Shown: in pieces, positions 45,253 through 57,402 of the stretch
How the letters are laid out: every line of letters starts with the position of its first letter
Numbering within the stretch: position 1 is the first letter of the stretch
NCBI GenBank assembly: GCA_001600875.1
Contig: BCLD01000019.1
Span: 62,001 to 126,000 of the forward strand
DNA length: 64,000 bases
Direction of reading: 5' to 3'
Source of the DNA: Solicoccozyma terricola
Taxonomy: Eukaryota > Basidiomycota > Tremellomycetes > Filobasidiales > Piskurozymaceae
Position numbers and translations under genes: made by a program
Notes under the pieces: generated by a model
Told to the model about the DNA's origin: nothing
The model's input: the letters and a program-made list of their open reading frames with translations, nothing else
The model's database searches: none

Positions 45253-48200
45253 TCAAGCCTTTTCCTCTTCCTGCTCTTGTGGAGGAGTTTCCAGGATGGT
45301 CTGCTTCTTGGGCTAATTGATTACCGGGAGTAAGGGTCAGCTACTTTGCTTTTGGAACCGATCAGTAGGCCAACTCACCACACGAGCGAGCCAATACAAT
45401 CCCAACGCGGCGCAGACGTTGAAGATGATGTACACCCACATCAACCCAAAGTCCGTCCACCTATCCGAGTAATGGATATTGAAAGCAGCTAGGAACGTGT
45501 TGGTGCTGGAAATCGAGCAGAAGTTGCAGTTGGCGGTGGCATCGGGGTTGGTGAGGTAACCGCCTGCATATGAGATGTAAGGAGCCATGTATGCCCCGCA
45601 CGTCTGGGACGCAGCCGGGTTAAACGACAAAAACTCGTTGGCAGCGCAAATAACCTCGGTGTTGGCAAGGGCCGTCCCTAGGATTCCTTGTACGCTGAAG
45701 AATAACGTATATTCGACTTTCAGCGATGGTGATATATTGCAAACCCGTTTGAGGAGAACTCACAGATAAGTAAACGGCGAGATACGATACATGAATATCC
45801 AGAAGCCTGGCAAGGATGTACTCGCTGCGAGTACGCTGTGAAATGATGAGTCAGTGCCTGTGAGAACCCCTTACAACTGCAGAACGCAAATTCACCCGCA
45901 GAAAATCAGGCAGAGCGAGAACAGCAAGTTGGCGATGTTGCCACCAGTTTCGGCCGTGCTGATACCGGCGATGACAGCCTGGAAGAGATCAGGGAGAAAG
46001 AAAAGGGAGGGGCATTCGATAAGTGCTGGAACGTGTCGGAAAGGTGGGTCTACACTTACGAATGCGAATGTCGAGGTAAACAACATGAAGGCCCATACAT
46101 ACAAGAAGACCAGAGCCCCTCTCTCGTGGACCGCGTCGGTTGGTATGGCATTCCGATATAAGCCAATCGGGTAGTACCAGCAGAAGAACATGAGCACTGC
46201 CATGAGAGTCGTCCAGGGGATCTCAACAGCTATGTTTGAGAGCATGAAGACACGCCAGGAGTATGTCCTTGATGGACGTTCACGGACCTCATAGAGATCT
46301 CGTTGAGTGACGAACAAGGGCATGAGTTGTTGAACAATCTGTAGATCGAGGTGTCAGCTTCGCACGTCCTCTCTATGACCCCGGAAGAAGGGACTAACCT
46401 GGCCGAAAATGGTGAGCAAGAGGAAGATCGCGAAGAGCTGATTTTGTAGACCGGACTGCGAGGTCTTAGCGTTGAAGAAGGAGAACCCGATGAATAGCGC
46501 CTATGATACACGCCTTTAGGGATGGTTCAAGAATTGTGGCAGACCCGCATCACTCACCGACGCAACGCAGAGGAAAGTCTTACTCCAAATGTAACTCGGA
46601 GTTCGCCAGTATTGCTGCCAAACTCGCTTTGTGACTTGGGCGACCTGGACGGGGAACGGCGCCGCAAATTCACGGAAGCGGGTCTTGTTCGCGGTAGCGT
46701 CTTCGTGGGTTACGGGTGGCGACAAAGTCTTGAATGTGCGCAATTCCTCCTTGACTGCCTCTCGCTCTTCGGACTGCATCCACGTTGCTGGCCAATCCAC
46801 GTCAGTATGGGACCCAGGCGCAGCTCCGATGACCTGGAGCATCCACTCTGCTGGGTTTTCTCCCTTGGGACACGGGAATCCACCGTTTTTCTCAAAGTAG
46901 GCAGTCAGGATCGAAGATTGGGCGCCAACTGGGCCGAAATAAACGGTCCGACCACCCTTAGCCAGGAAGAGAAGACGATCGAATCGTTCGAATAACAGGG
47001 CTGAGGGCTGATGAATGGTGCATAAGATGGCTTGCTAGAAATGCAGGCCACATCAGTCCCCGGCAAACTTGTCAGACGCAACCCAACACTCACACCATGG
47101 TTCTTTAGCTTGACGAGGAGATCAACGATAGCGTATGATGTTTGCGAGTCAAGACCACTGGATGGCTCATCGAGGAAAAGGAGCAGCTCGGGTTTTGCGA
47201 CAAGCTCTACACCGATAGTGAGACGTTTTCGTTGCTCCACGTTGAGACCTTCTCCAGGGACACCGACGACAGCGTCAGCGTAAGGTTCCATTTCCAACAG
47301 CTTGATGACCTCCTCCACGTAGTCGAGTTTCTCTTGGTGGGAGATGTGAGCCGGTTGGCGGAGGATGGCACTGAACGCCAGAGCCTCACGCACGGTACTG
47401 GTCTCCAAGTGCAAATCTTGTTGCATGCAGTAACCTGTTTTGCGGGCGAATGAGGCATCACGCTGGCGTCCATCAACGTGCATCAGACCGGTGACGACAC
47501 CCATGGTGACCCGACTAGCGAGAACATCGAGTAGAGTGGTTTTTCCGGCACCAGAAACACCCTGCGATCGCGCATTGCATTAGCATGATGGCTACAGCAA
47601 AAAGTCGTCAATTCTACTCACCATCAACGCTGTCAATGTACCGGGCTTGACCCATCCATCGACATGATCAAGGATACGACGAGTTTCCTTCTTGATCTTC
47701 ACTTCGTAGCAAACATCCTCCCAAGAGAAGATGGCCGTTTGCCTCTGGATCATGGAAACGTCTTTCTCACCAGCGTTTTCGTCCGAGCGGATCTTTTCCG
47801 CTACTGTGACTTTTTCCGCTGTACCTTCCTTATCGGAGTCGGAATGGCTCTTCAGGAATGATGGTATCTTTCCTCGAGGGAAGACCAAGACTTCGCCTTT
47901 TGATCTCTTCGCACGGACATTCTCAGCAGCAACGAGATAGAAGGCACAGAATCCGATCAAGAAGATCCAGAGGATACCAAAGTTTCTGCGAGTGTAGACC
48001 GGTCGTCAGTTGGTTGATGTAGTAGCACATCAGATCTTGCGACTTACCTCCATTTGTTCGAGGACACATAAAGATAAGCTTCGTATAAATAAGTGTCGCC
48101 ATTGACGACGTTCGATCCAGCCACAGCACCGACGGTACTACAGATATGTTCCAATGGAGATATGTTGGTGTAGCCGGGACCAGCAGGCACGAAAGTCGAA

Positions 48201-51200
48201 CATGCAAACTCCCGCCCGTGGAACTCGTTGATCATGAGAGCCTCAAGACCGTAGTAGACAGGGTTGAGCCATCGAATCCAACTTGACCAACCCAACATGT
48301 TGGGGACGGAGATGGCGAACCCGGCGTAAATAAGGAGGGCGAGGATGACGACGGCCGCCGGTGCTAAAGCTTGCACTAATGTTCTCGACACTGAAGCGAT
48401 CGATCGGAAGAACATCGACATGGTCATCAAGACCATGAATGAGATCAGGATGTAGAAGAAGAATGCGCCGGCTGTCCTGCGAAGATTGGTCATGAAGTAG
48501 AGGGTGACGTTGAAAGTGAACGTATTGGTGATCTAAGGTTGGAGGTAAAGTAAGTGGGGGTGTTAAGATCGGGATGAGAAGGGGGCGGCACACCTTGTAT
48601 GGCATATCAGTGAGCATCGATGCTACGGCTTCCGCAGATGGGTGGTAGAAAGCATAACGTTGATGCTTTTCTACCTGAGGACGTTGAGCGTACAGAGTGA
48701 GGATCTGAAAGACCAAAGAATGGTCAAATCTCTGACCGATCAGCCGACAGCTCGACGACCTACCTCCAAAGCACTAGCAAAGGCATTCAATAAAATGGCG
48801 AAGAAAAGCAACGACCCTCTCGAGTAGAATGAGGCCGTGGTATCAGGCAGGTTGAAGAAGACTGATGCGACGATGAGAGCCATGACGAAATTGCCGAACA
48901 ATTGGGTGAAAGTCAAAGACGGATCTGCCTTGAGACGCCAAAAGCCTCTTTGAAGACATAATTTGACCTGTTCACCGAAGGAGAGGGTGTAGGGTGATTT
49001 TGGTCGACTGTTAAGGTGAACGAGGCATAGCGTGAGCATGCCTTCCCCCCCCCCCCCCTCTATGGGGGCGATCACAACTGGATCCAACTCACGTATTTTT
49101 TGACTGCTGAGCACGACGGGAAGCCCAAAACTCTTGGAGGTGCTCGCCCTTGAACGGGTATTTACTATCGTACGCCTGAAGGTCTTTCTGGAGCTGAGCA
49201 TAAGTCGGACTAGCCTTCCAAGCCGCTGCAAACTCTTTCGGCGTCCTGGGAACACGACCTTCCCATCCTGGACGAGCCTTTCTTTCAGCAGGTGATGTGA
49301 GTGATGTGAGGAAATCCGGTGTTGTAGCCTGTTCAGGACACTCGAAGCCCATGTCGAGGAAGAACTGTTTGGCCTCGGTTGTTGGACCGTAGTAGCACTG
49401 TTCACCTTCGTAGATGAGGGTGACCTTGTCGAAGAGCTGAGTGAGACGTTGCAAGGGTTACGGTCAGATGAGTGCACGTTCAATGACCCCCTGCACAACT
49501 CACATCATACGCGCTCTGAGGCGACTGGTAAATGGCAACACATGCAGCAGACCCAGCCAACTGCGTACTCATCCGAATAGTTTTGCAAAACTCGATAGCG
49601 TTTGCCGAATCCAAGCCACGGGTGGAGTTATCCCAACATTGAAGAGGTGCGCCACTCAGAGCAGCTTCAGCGATGGTGACTCGTTTACGTCTATGATGAT
49701 GGATACGGAGGAAGATTCAGACGATGCGCCGTTTAGGCAACAACACGCACGGCTCCGACAAACTCACTCTCCACCGGATACACCTCGAATAAAGTCATTC
49801 CCAACTCTAGTATTGACCGTGTGAGAGATACCAAACACAGCCATCATGACATCCCTCATATGTTCTGCGAATTCCATTTTTCTTAGTCCAGCAGGAGGGT
49901 TTCGTGGCTGGGGGGGGGGGGAAGTCGTATCGACCCGTTCAGTTCCCCGAGGTTTCCCGGAATGAGTAGAGTACCAACAACACTCACCGCACGAGCCTGA
50001 GCAGCGAACAGCAACGTCTGTCCTACCGTTAACTGAGGGAAATGAGCATCCACTTCGGCAGTGTAGATCGCTTCACCCCTGAATTGAGATCTCATCTGTT
50101 TTGGCGAGATACCTGGGATATATATGTCAATTAGGACCGGGGCGTCGCGAAGGATGCCCATCTGGTAGAGCAGATTTGGGATTTCTACTCACCTCGGTAG
50201 TTGATGTACGATTCGTCGTCTAGGAAGATACCATCGAGTTCGCAAGCGACGGTTTTGAGAAAGGTGGAACAACCACTGGAGGGGCGATTGGTCGATACAG
50301 AGACGGGAGAAATTTGGGGGTCAGAGGCAGGTACCAACGAACAACGTCTTTGAGAAAACGGCACGTCCGTGGAAAGAGAGATGATGGCAAATCGCTCTCG
50401 AAGAGAGTATATGATCGCTATGATGGCGGAGGCAGAGCGTGTACGCTTGCCATTCCGCGAAGAGAGTACATGCTCGCTCATGAAGAGAGGAGAGAGTAAA
50501 GAGTCTATGCTCGCACAGAGAAAACAGAGTATATGAATCGCTAATACTCGCGAAGAGAGTATATGATCGCTGGCGAGCGCAAGGCAGAGTTGTGTTCGCT
50601 ATCCTCGCAGGAAAGAAGAGACAAGAATATATTCTCGTCGCGCTCTAGAAGCGAGAAGAGGGTAAATACTCCGCCTTGCTCGTGAAGAGAAGAAGAGAGT
50701 ATAGTAAATGTGAGAGAATATGCTCGCTCGCGAAGGAGGCAGAGAGTATGAGCTTGTTATACTCGCGAACAGAGAAAAGAGTATATGCTCGTGGACAAAG
50801 AGAAAGGAATGCTGATTGCGCCTCAGAAGAGAGAAGAGAGGATATCCTCGCTGTGCTCGCAAAGAGAGAAGAGAGGACATGCTCGCCTCGCTCGCAAAGA
50901 GAGAACGGTAGATAGTTTCTTTGCTCCTGCAGAGAGAAGCGAGTATAGTATATTCTCGCTATGCTCGGTACGCTTGCGAAGAGAGTATTGCTCACTGCGT
51001 TCGCGGAAGAAGAGCTCCCTAACGGGAGCTTAGTCTTCGCTCCGCGAAGAAAGGAATGCTGGCTACGCTCGCGAAGATTGCTCTCTGCGTTCGCGAAAGA
51101 ATGCTCGCTACGCTCGCGAAGAAATGCTCACTACGTTCGCGAAAGAATGCTCGCTTCGCTCGCGAATGATTGCTCACTGCGTTCGCGGAAGAACTGCTCG

Positions 51201-51890
51201 CTTCGCTCGCGAAGAACAGCTCGCTACGCTCGCGAAAGAAACTGCTCGCTCCGCTCGCCTTACTCACCTCCCTGGCGGTCCCAAAACGACCAACATCTCT
51301 CCCGACTCCAACAACCCATTAAACCCATTCAAAATCCCAACTTTTCTTTTTTTCCCTCCAAACCTATCCTTCAACCCTCCAATCATCGATAAAACCGTAT
51401 TCCCAACTGTAACTTGATAATCCGTATCACTTCCGAATCCATGTACACTTAAATCTTTAAACGCGAATCCAGCTCTTCTTCTTGGATTATTCGTATCTCT
51501 AGATGTTATATCAAGCATACCAGTAGCCCATTTTTTAGCAGAAAATTTTGTTGAAAATGGATCAAGTTCCGAGTCCTTTTCCGGATGAAATAGCGCATCT
51601 ACTTCGATGTCTGCTGCTTCTGCTGCCTCCGCCGTCCCCGTCCCCGTCCCACCAATCGTCGTAGACCTCCTTGTAAGTTGTCTAGCCAAATTCCCAACCC
51701 TAACTTCTGTATCTTCACCATCATCAATCGTCTTATCATCCAACGACCCTAATGATGTTTCTTTCCCCGGATTTTCATCCAGATCGGGGTGATAATTCGA
51801 TGGGTAGGAGGAGGAGATACGACGACGACCTGTGGATGTTGTTGTTGCTGTTCGATCTGCATTGTAGTTGCCTAGACCTGCGGCGTTCAT
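45253..51890 (-). CDS. pleiotropic drug resistance ABC transporter (PDR/ABCG full-size)
   Basis: A plasma-membrane ABC exporter with the reverse layout NBD1-TMD1-NBD2-TMD2. The start at 51890 ([14 protein letters not shown]) precedes a disordered Ser/Thr-rich N-terminus and the PDR-family block [22 protein letters not shown]1 has the PDR-type Walker A GPPGSGCST (Cys in place of Lys), the signature [15 protein letters not shown] and [17 protein letters not shown]1 follows (e.g. [20 protein letters not shown], then [24 protein letters not shown]). NBD2 has canonical [17 protein letters not shown], signature [12 protein letters not shown] and Walker [20 protein letters not shown]2 ends [18 protein letters not shown], then an acidic tail ending EEEKA. 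At least 18 introns. One splits Walker A and is 992 nt long (50276-51267), full of tandem repeats; another splits the VSGGE/RKRV signature. Substrates are unknown; family members export drugs and lipids. Confidence 0.93.
50276..51267 (-). repeat. 992-nt intron filled with a 23-bp minisatellite
   Basis: The donor GTGAGT at 51267 and acceptor CTCCAG at 50276 restore PPG-S-GCST, so this is one intron, about 10-20 times longer than others here. From about 51058 to 51260 the plus strand carries eight or nine near-perfect units of 23-25 bp (core CTACGCTCGCGAAGAAATGC). Neighbouring units alternate in form, one ending TGCTCA and the next TGCTCG. From 50390 to 51050 the units decay into GAAGAGAGTATATGCTCG-like copies. 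Each unit holds TTCGC-N2-GCGAA, a short hairpin. The A/G-rich and GC-rich phases differ in composition from nearby coding DNA. Confidence 0.85.
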
Positions 51891-51910
51891 GGTGGGGGAT
51901 GGGATGGGGT

Positions 51911-51998
<88 letters not shown>
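51911..51998. repeat. 88-bp G homopolymer in the PDR 5' leader
   Basis: An uninterrupted run of 88 G (C on the gene strand) ends 20 bp before the PDR start codon. The exact length is probably unreliable. It lies where the mRNA leader or core promoter should be. Confidence 0.8.
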
Positions 51999-52001
<3 letters not shown>

Positions 52002-52747
52002 GGTGAGAAGGATCAAAGGATGGGGGAGAGGGAGAGGGGCGGAGAGATAAATCTGCCTGCCTATGACCCGAGTATAAGTATGTGTTGCGAACTGTGGTTT
52101 AGTTCTGGGGTGTCCCACCGTCTGACTGACCGGTGTGAAAGCTTGGCTGGTGTATGGTGCGATGTGTTACCGGGCGCCTTGGAATGGATTGTTGGGAATG
52201 GTTAAAATGGTGGTGGTTGGGATTGTTTATTTTTCGGCAGCCGTGATTAGATAAGCCGGGAGGGTGGCCCGGGGACCGGAGGGGAGGGGAGGAGTGACAG
52301 GAGATGGTATGACAGAGGGGGAGGGGAGATGGTATGGTATGGTATGCGATGAGAGAGTATACGGTATAAGGAGCAGTAGCGAAACAGTAGTTGGACAGTA
52401 CAAGTAGCGAATTGCCAGCTAGTCATCCACCCAGCCACGCAGGCACATCCCCCACTAACCCCCTACCCCGCCCCCCTAAATAGTCAATCAAGTCAGCATT
52501 CCTATTATCCTACGTCAGACCCGTCTGTACCCCCCAACGAGATATATGGTCATCCACACCGTACTCCCCCCCTCCCCCCCTCCTTTTCTTTTGGTACTTG
52601 AGTCTTTAGGTCTGGGCCCGGATGATATTGTTTCAGCTATCATGATCACCCAGCTCCGCGGCCCCTTACATTGCCCACTAGTGAGCTACTGACGGACTGA
52701 CCCTCCAACATCACATCATCCATCACATACCGTCAGCTGTCCCCCCA

Positions 52748-52795
<48 letters not shown>

Positions 52796-52798
52796 CCC

Positions 52799-52831
<33 letters not shown>

Positions 52832-53087
52832 TTCCCTGTAGTCACGCGCAGTGGCGGATATGGTGGGTGGCGCGGGGAAATTTCTCGAATTTCGAAATTG
52901 CTCGACAACTCCATAGGAAGCAACGTCTTTGGTCACTTGGCCAGGAAGCAAAAAAAAAAAAAAGAGTTCACAGGTGGAGTTTTTAATCTCCCCGAACCCA
53001 AATCCAGTCATCAGCAACCACCCTACACTCAGGTATATAATCAACCATCGCACCCCCCTTTCAAGCTACCCAAACCCCCCCTTCAGA
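51999..53087. other. intergenic region with long C homopolymers
   Basis: No supported gene in about 1.1 kb. It includes AGATGGTATG-type short repeats near 52300-52345 and poly-C tracts at 52749-52793 (45 C) and 52800-52829 (30 C), the two separated by AACCCT. A TATA element lies at 53034. Confidence 0.6.
53034..53040 (+). promoter_or_regulatory. TATA box (TATATAA)
   Basis: 54 bp upstream of the ATG at 53088. This supports that ATG rather than the in-frame one at 52929. Confidence 0.5.
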
Positions 53088-54069
53088 ATGCTCACAACCC
53101 AACCACTTCGAACATCCGCCGCCACCGCCACTCAAATCATTCGACAACTATCTCGTGTTTCAAGACCTATTACAGTACCTCTACTTCGCACACTTCGACC
53201 AACAACCACCACCACCACCACATCCCAACCCCAAATCCCACTCGGAATTCAACATCGAAATCGATCTCAATCTTCTCGAACTGAAATTGAACCTCAAGAT
53301 CCAATCGATACCATGTTCTCACTCTGGCAACCACTTTTTTCATTCCCCACTTCTCCATATACTACGAATCAAGGAGATGACTTGCATGTGAGTACCCCGG
53401 TACCTCGGAAGGCCCCGAAGGGTCCGAAGGGGAGGAAGAAGAATGTGTGGCGTTTTAAATCATAGTCCACTTGGTGGCTGACATCCCCCCTCCCCCTCTC
53501 TCTCTTAAAACACAGTGGCAAGAATACAACCTAGCTGGTGAACTTCCAAATGACAAATTGGAAAAGTTACAACAAGAAGTGAACAAGACGTTTAATGAAC
53601 GTGGTAAAGGTAAGGTAGTTGGTTAGACCTTCGCTCCTGCTCGATACCATCACTAACGCCCTCCCCCCCTTCCCCCACCCCAGACAACTCGGTCGGATTC
53701 ACTTTCCACTCCCATCGATCCACAATCGACGGTAAAACCACGACCCAGACTAATTTCTCAGTTGGGAAAGGATCAGAATGGACACCTGAGGAGAGGACTG
53801 CGATGGAGGGGAGGTTGCTTGCTGCTGTTGGTGATGGAGTTGGATTGAACAGGTGAGTGTGTGTGTGTGTGTGTGTGTGTGGCGCGTGCGTTGGGAAAGG
53901 GGGCGTGGGGGGGGGCAAAAAGGAGGGACACAACAAATTTCTAATCCGGCCGCCTTTTTTGCTTTCCTATTTCGTTATCGTTATCGTTTCAAACCCAACC
54001 CAAACCCACAGGATCGAGAATGTTCGTCAGGATGTTCCTATTCAGAAATCAATCGAGGGATCCAAATGA
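53088..54069 (+). CDS. small mitochondrial-type protein of unknown function
   Basis: Four exons (53088-53387, 53516-53609, 53684-53852, 54012-54069) sum to 207 codons (206 residues). The N-terminus is basic and hydroxylated without acids for about 45 residues (MLTTQPLRTSAATATQIIRQ), a likely mitochondrial presequence, followed by a poly-Thr stretch. The rest is a small globular-looking domain: DPIDTMFSLWQPLFSFPTSP, WQEYNLAGELPNDKLEKLQQ, EVNKTFNERGKDNSVGFTFH, EWTPEERTAMEGRLLAAVGD and the end RIENVRQDVPIQKSIEGSK. I do not recognise a family. The third intron starts with a (GT)12 microsatellite right at its donor. It is convergent with HSP60, about 800 bp from its stop. Confidence 0.7.
53857..53881. 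repeat. (GT)12 microsatellite at an intron donor
   Basis: The run follows the GTGAGT donor at 53853, so the 5' splice site sits inside the microsatellite register. Length changes could create competing GT donors. Confidence 0.75.
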
Positions 54070-54868
54070 CTAGATTCCACGAATTGTTATCTCGCGCATG
54101 CTCATCTGTGAAGAAGGGTGAGGGGAAGGGAGGGGTGGAATCGAATCGAATCGATTGGAATTTTTGAATGGCCGCCGAAGGGTTTTCGAATGATTTGGAA
54201 TACGAATACGAATAATCGTCGAGGATTACTTTTTGGCGAGGTTTTGGAACGTATAGGAAACGGAGTATGGAAACGGTATATGGAAACGAATATTATGTGA
54301 TTGAAGCTATTTAATGACAGAAGTTGATTTCTCGTTTTTGGAAAATAAGAAAATATATATATCATATTGTTTGAGATCGTGATATTGTCCCAGTTTCGAA
54401 TCGAATTGAATGTCAGTCAGCAACCGCACCCGCACCCGCACCCGCACCCAGGTCTGCACACATGCACGAGTTGCATCACTCGCAAGAATCGTTCGTTCGT
54501 TCGTTCGTTCATTCCATGGAGTGGTGGTTGTTTCATATATTTTCCAAAAATAAGACAAATATACTACTACTACTGCTAAAAAGTCCCCCTAATCGAAGCA
54601 AGGCGGGGTTTGTGTGTTTCGTATTAGTACATCACCGTCATAGGCTACCCCTCTTTTGGATGGCTGCCGAGTTTCGTCCTCCCATTCTTCTCTCTTCCTC
54701 ATCACCTGCTCTCCATCGGCGCTCCCGAACGCCTGTTTTTCGCTTTCCTTTTTTTCTCGTTGGCGTTCAACCCGATTTACATCATACCACCCCTGCGTTA
54801 CGACCCATTCTCCATCAGTTTCGGAAGGCGGGCTACAGCTCCAAACTGCAACAAAAATCCTCGATCAC
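54070..54868. other. convergent intergenic region
   Basis: About 800 bp between two gene ends. It carries a (CCGCAC)4 run at about 54424-54449 and (CGTT)n at about 54490-54508. No gene is supported. The frame at 54462-55100 is partly antisense to HSP60 and low-complexity. Confidence 0.55.
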
Positions 54869-55133
54869 TCACATGCCACCCATACCTCCCATACCACCCA
54901 TACCACCCATACCACCCATACCCGCTGGTGGAGCCTTATCCTCACCATCAACAACACAGCACTCGCTGGTAGTCAATAGCGAAGCGACACCACTGGCGTC
55001 CACAAGCGCGGTTCTAACGACCTTGAGAGGGTCGAGAATACCCTTCTCAATCATATCAACGTACTCTCCAGCGGCGGCATCGTATCCAAAGTTGAATTGA
55101 TCACGGTATTTGTCAAGCAAGACACCGACAACA

Positions 55134-55168
<35 letters not shown>

Positions 55169-55418
55169 GCGTGCTGGTCGGCGAATAGCTTGTTGGATGA
55201 TGGTGACACCAAGCTGTTGGTCAAAGTTGGCGACCTTGAGGTTGTCAAGGACGAGGGACGCTTTCTGGAGGGTATGAAAGGGTATTCCTGTCAGTTCCAT
55301 ATGACACACGAATTGGCCGCCCCGACTCCCGCCGTGACAACTCACCAAAAGAGCAGTTCCACCACCCGGCACGATACCCTCCTCGACGGCAGCCCTCGTA
55401 GCATTCAAGGCATCATCA

Positions 55419-55450
<32 letters not shown>

Positions 55451-57284
55451 ACTGGAACCTCCGACCTTGATCACGGCGACACCACCGCTCAACTTGGCCA
55501 ATCGCTCTTGCAGCTTGGTCTTGTCGTACTCGCTCGTGGTGACGTCGTTCATAACCGATCGAATCTGCTCACACCTCGCTTGAATGTTCTCCTTGGCACC
55601 CTCACCGTTCAGGAAGATGGTGTCCTCCTTGGTGATGGTGACGCTACCAGTCGAACCGAACAGGTCGACAGTGGCTCGCTCGAGCTTGATATCAAGCTCG
55701 TCCGTGAAGACGGTACCACCGGTGAGGATGGCGAGATCTCCGAGAATGGACTTGCGGTTATCACCGAAGCCTGGTGCCTTGACGGCGGCGACGGAGAGCT
55801 GACCACGGAGCTTGTTAAGAATACATGCGGCAAGAGCCTCGCCATCGATATCCTCAGCAACAATGAGGAGTGGTCGACGAGATTGAGCGGCAATCTCAAG
55901 AGCTGGGAGGATATCCTGCAATGCCGAGATCTTCTTCTCGCTGAGAAGGATCAATGGCTTCTCGAGGTCAATCTTCTGGCTCTTGACGTCGGTGATAAAG
56001 TATGGGGAGATGAAACCACGGTCGAATCGCATACCCTCAGTGATCTCAATTTCGTCCTCGATCGTTCGGCCTTCCTTGACGGTGATAACGCCCTCCTTGC
56101 CAACCTTCTCCATAGCCTGAGCGATGATCTGACCGATGTGAGTGTCTCCGTTGGCAGAGATGGTGGCAACCTGGCAGGAGGAAAGAGGAATAACAACAAC
56201 GTCAGTGCACGTTCCTCGATGCAAATCCTTTGCGTCATATATATATATAAAAGAACAACCCCCACCTGAGCAATCTCCTCGCTGGTAGTGATGACCTTCT
56301 TGTTGGCCTCCAAAACCTTCAAAACCTCCTCAACAGCCCGTTGGGAACCTCTTCGGAGGTCCATGGGGTTGCAGCCTATGCATCGTGTCAGTCCGTCATG
56401 TCAGCGACTTTGGATATTTTTGGACATTCAGCCAATAACCCAAACAGACGCACCAGCAGCTACATTCTTAACACCCTCGGCGTAAATCGCTCGAGCAAGA
56501 ACGGTAGCGGTGGTTGTACCATCACCCGCCATCTCGTTGGTCTTGTTAGCGACATCCTGAACGAGACTGGTTTGTAAGAGCAAGATGGACTTGCACCGTC
56601 AGTTTTTCATTTCACCATGTTTGATGAGTGAGAAATAGGACGACATACCGAGCACCCAGGTTCTCAAACTTGTTCTCCAATACAATAGACTTGGCCACGG
56701 TCACACCATCTAAGGTACATAGCACGTTAGTCAGTTTCAATCGAGATCGACGAGGGTGGTCGATTAAGGAGTGTTGACGAACTCACCTTTGGTGATCTTA
56801 GGACCGCCGAATGCTTGCTCGATGATGACGTTGCGACCTGTTCAATTCAATCATTGGAAAGTTTCCCATTTCAGCAATCAGCCTTCTGTCTGAATTTCTG
56901 ATGGATCTGGCGTTTGGATTGGGGAATGTCGTCTCTCATTGCCCCACCCCTCTCTGAATACACGAACCCAAACCTCGGAAGGCGACAGATCACCTTTCCA
57001 TCGATCCTCATCGCAACCGGTCTAACCTCCGCAACACATGCCACACCCACCCCCCCCACCTCTCTCTCCTTCCCCCCACTCCACACACAGCTCCAACCCT
57101 CACCTTTTGGACCCAAAGTAACGCTGACTGCCCTAGCCAGAATATCCACACCCTTCAACATCGCTTGCCTACCCTCATTGCTGAACAACACCTGCTTGTG
57201 CTGAGCGTATCCTCGAGTAGCAAGGACAGACGCTGATCGACGAGGAGTCGCTCGGAGGACTGAAGAGGTAGCAAGACGGTTCAT
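54869..57284 (-). CDS. HSP60: mitochondrial chaperonin HSP60
   Basis: Group I chaperonin of the mitochondrial matrix. The start at 57284 gives a presequence ([20 protein letters not shown], then [17 protein letters not shown]). The equatorial ATP site follows: [60 protein letters not shown]. The apical domain has [20 protein letters not shown], and the equatorial end has [14 protein letters not shown] and [19 protein letters not shown]. The C-terminus is the typical GGM repeat, (GGM)5. Seven or eight exons. The intron at 55265-55345 is 81 nt without a stop in frame and is easily read through as coding. All catalytic Asp (DGTTT) are present. A long antisense frame over exon 6 is a compositional shadow. 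Confidence 0.96.
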
Positions 57285-57396
57285 TGTGGGGCTTAGGAAG
57301 GGCGTGAGGTAGATGTGGTAGATGACAGAGGGGAGAGATGTTTGATTCAGGACTTTTTCCGAGTAAAGCCACGGTTCAAACGGGGGTGGAATTGGT

Positions 57397-57402
57397 CACG
57401 TG
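57397..57402. promoter_or_regulatory. CACGTG E-box
   Basis: GTCACGTG lies 113 bp upstream of the HSP60 start. No clear heat-shock element (GAA/TTC triplets at 5-bp spacing) was found in the same promoter by eye. Confidence 0.3.

Noticed and set aside
51058..51260. Regular short repeats reminiscent of a CRISPR array
   Set aside because: There are no unique spacers; units are contiguous and degenerate, in a eukaryotic intron. It is a minisatellite.
50599..51392. Several frames on both strands in the PDR intron (e.g. 50676-50915, 50961-51392), possible nested genes
   Set aside because: They only translate the 23-bp minisatellite, whose units lack in-frame stops. The host exons splice cleanly around them.
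51752..52006. Poly-Gly frames over the G tract (also 51909-52205) and poly-Pro frames over the 62224 C tract
   Set aside because: Homopolymer translation with no other support.
55097..56269. 390-residue open frame on the plus strand
   Set aside because: It lies exactly antisense to HSP60 exons. Long antisense frames arise from HSP60 codon bias, and it has no splice logic or promoter of its own.
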